Origin: Desulfobacteraceae bacterium | GTDB lineage: Bacteria > Desulfobacterota > Desulfobacteria > Desulfobacterales > Desulfobacteraceae | Assembly: GCA_016744295.1 (NCBI GenBank) | Contig: JADGEQ010000001.1 | Coordinates: 62,001 to 126,000 of the forward strand | DNA: 64,000 bases | Reading direction: 5' to 3' | The notes under the pieces: model-generated | What the model was told of the DNA's origin: nothing | The model's database searches: none | Seen by the model: only the letters and a program-made list of their open reading frames with translations | Program-made: the position numbers and the translations under genes | Part shown: positions 63,490 to 64,000 of the stretch, piece by piece | Layout: the number at the start of each line of letters is the position of its first letter | How positions within the stretch are numbered: the stretch's first letter is position 1

Positions 63490-63567
63490 TTACCCGCTCT
63501 TAATTGTTTATCAGCTTATCAGCTCTTAATGGTTTCTCCGCTCTTAATGGTTTATCCGCTCTTAATG
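63490..63567. repeat. 18-base tandem repeat
   Basis: Three to four copies of CGCTCTTAATGGTTTATC, some with changes, lie in the gap between the ThiF-like and MoaD-like genes. The minus-strand stop of the MoaD-like gene (TAA) lies inside the last copy. It looks like a small minisatellite that could vary in copy number. Confidence 0.7.
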
Positions 63568-63569
63568 GT

Positions 63570-63800
63570 TTATCCGCCACCCACGGGGGGGAACATCCCC
63601 ACCCGGTCCCCATGCTGGATACAATAGTTCCAGTCCTGTTTTTTCCCATTGATAAAAATCAGCTTAACGATGCCGTCAGGGATACCAAGATCGGTCACAA
63701 GCTCGTTAACAGTGGTTCCCTCTTTGATTTCATAGGTTTCACTACCCAAGGGAAGATATTTGGATAGGGTGACAAACAGCTTTAGATCAATCTGAATCAT
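63570..63800 (-). CDS. MoaD/ThiS-family sulfur carrier-like protein
   Basis: This 76-residue ubiquitin-fold protein ends in PPVGGG, one Gly more than the usual GG tail. KEGTTVNELVTDLGIPD and FINGKKQDWNY match the family. It would be adenylated by the ThiF-like enzyme and then carry sulfur. Ribosome site modest (GGAAAGTG). Confidence 0.85.
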   Translation of the reverse strand: MIQIDLKLFVTLSKYLPLGSETYEIKEGTTVNELVTDLGIPDGIVKLIFINGKKQDWNYCIQHGDRVGMFPPVGGG

Positions 63801-63895
63801 TTGTGTTTACACTTTCCATTCTGGCTGTTATTTAAAAGGAATATTGGTGATTCCCAGTAGATACAATTTTTAAATTTAACAGAAAATGATTGCTT

Positions 63896-64000
63896 ATGAA
63901 AGCCAAAAATAAAGATACCCTGACGATTGAAACCCTGGCCCAGAACCTTGCCAGTTTTGCCATAGACAGAACAGACCTCAAAGAATTAATTTCTGCCCTC
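63896..64000 (+). CDS. start of an unknown gene, cut by window end
   Basis: ATG 63896 opens a frame of 35 codons running off the window, beginning MKAKNKDTLTIETLAQNLAS. It looks amphipathic and helical; the family cannot be told. It diverges from the MoaD-like gene. The ribosome site is weak, so the true start could be elsewhere. Confidence 0.5.
   Translation, partial: MKAKNKDTLTIETLAQNLASFAIDRTDLKELISAL

Noticed and set aside
63490-63567. Short regular repeats considered as a CRISPR array
   Set aside because: The repeats are directly adjacent without unique spacers and no cas genes are near; it is a tandem minisatellite.

Overview
The window looks like chromosome from a marine, sulfate-reducing type Desulfobacterota (deltaproteobacterium, Desulfobacter/Desulfobacula-like). 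This is inferred from gene content: many PAS and two-component proteins, several Na+/H+ antiport systems, a chemoreceptor with a hemerythrin tail, moderate GC and AT-rich spacers. I see no rRNA, tRNA, insertion sequence or CRISPR array.

Left part (1-13 kb): a TauE/SafE exporter cut by the window edge; a unit of phosphate-type binding protein, Cache/PAS histidine kinase and NtrC-type sigma-54 activator; a 1005-residue membrane protein with a degenerate PHP-like domain; a CBS/ACT protein behind a near-consensus sigma-54 promoter; the decayed tail of an Ldh-type dehydrogenase; and trkA-trkH for K+ uptake.

Middle part (13-32 kb), almost all on the minus strand, is a cation-homeostasis and signalling block. 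It holds a response regulator followed by an Mrp-type antiporter operon (E, F, G, MbhD-like, B, C, three large NuoL/M/N-like subunits, two small membrane proteins, two cNMP-fold proteins), an NhaD antiporter with a built-in PAS domain, a tandem universal stress protein, a response regulator, two PAS histidine kinases (one with a Rossmann-like front end) and a second NhaD. K+ uptake, Na+ export and redox/PAS sensing appear to be organised together.

Accessory island (about 32.6-46.8 kb): tightly overlapping plus-strand genes for an HD-like protein, a dehydroquinate-synthase-family cyclase with 2-deoxy-scyllo-inosose-synthase-like features, a sugar isomerase-like TIM barrel, five radical SAM enzymes (two with N-terminal B12-binding-type domains), a CDP-glycerol-glycerophosphotransferase-like enzyme and an unknown protein, followed by an opposing sixth radical SAM gene and a methyltransferase. 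I infer an undescribed pathway for a cyclitol or aminocyclitol-like carbohydrate that is oxidised or methylated by radical chemistry and perhaps attached to a surface polymer. This is the strongest candidate for a novel system in the window.

Right part (47-64 kb): housekeeping genes (VF530, YqeY, EEP nuclease, a GHMP kinase lacking its N-terminus, Nudix, Ski2-like helicase, RidA, EttA, EamA), then a DAHP synthase-prephenate dehydratase fusion preceded by a Phe-rich leader peptide and tandem terminators (a probable phenylalanine attenuator), a chemoreceptor-hemerythrin protein, HIT, sirtuin, ThiF/MoeB and MoaD-like genes, and the start of an unknown gene.
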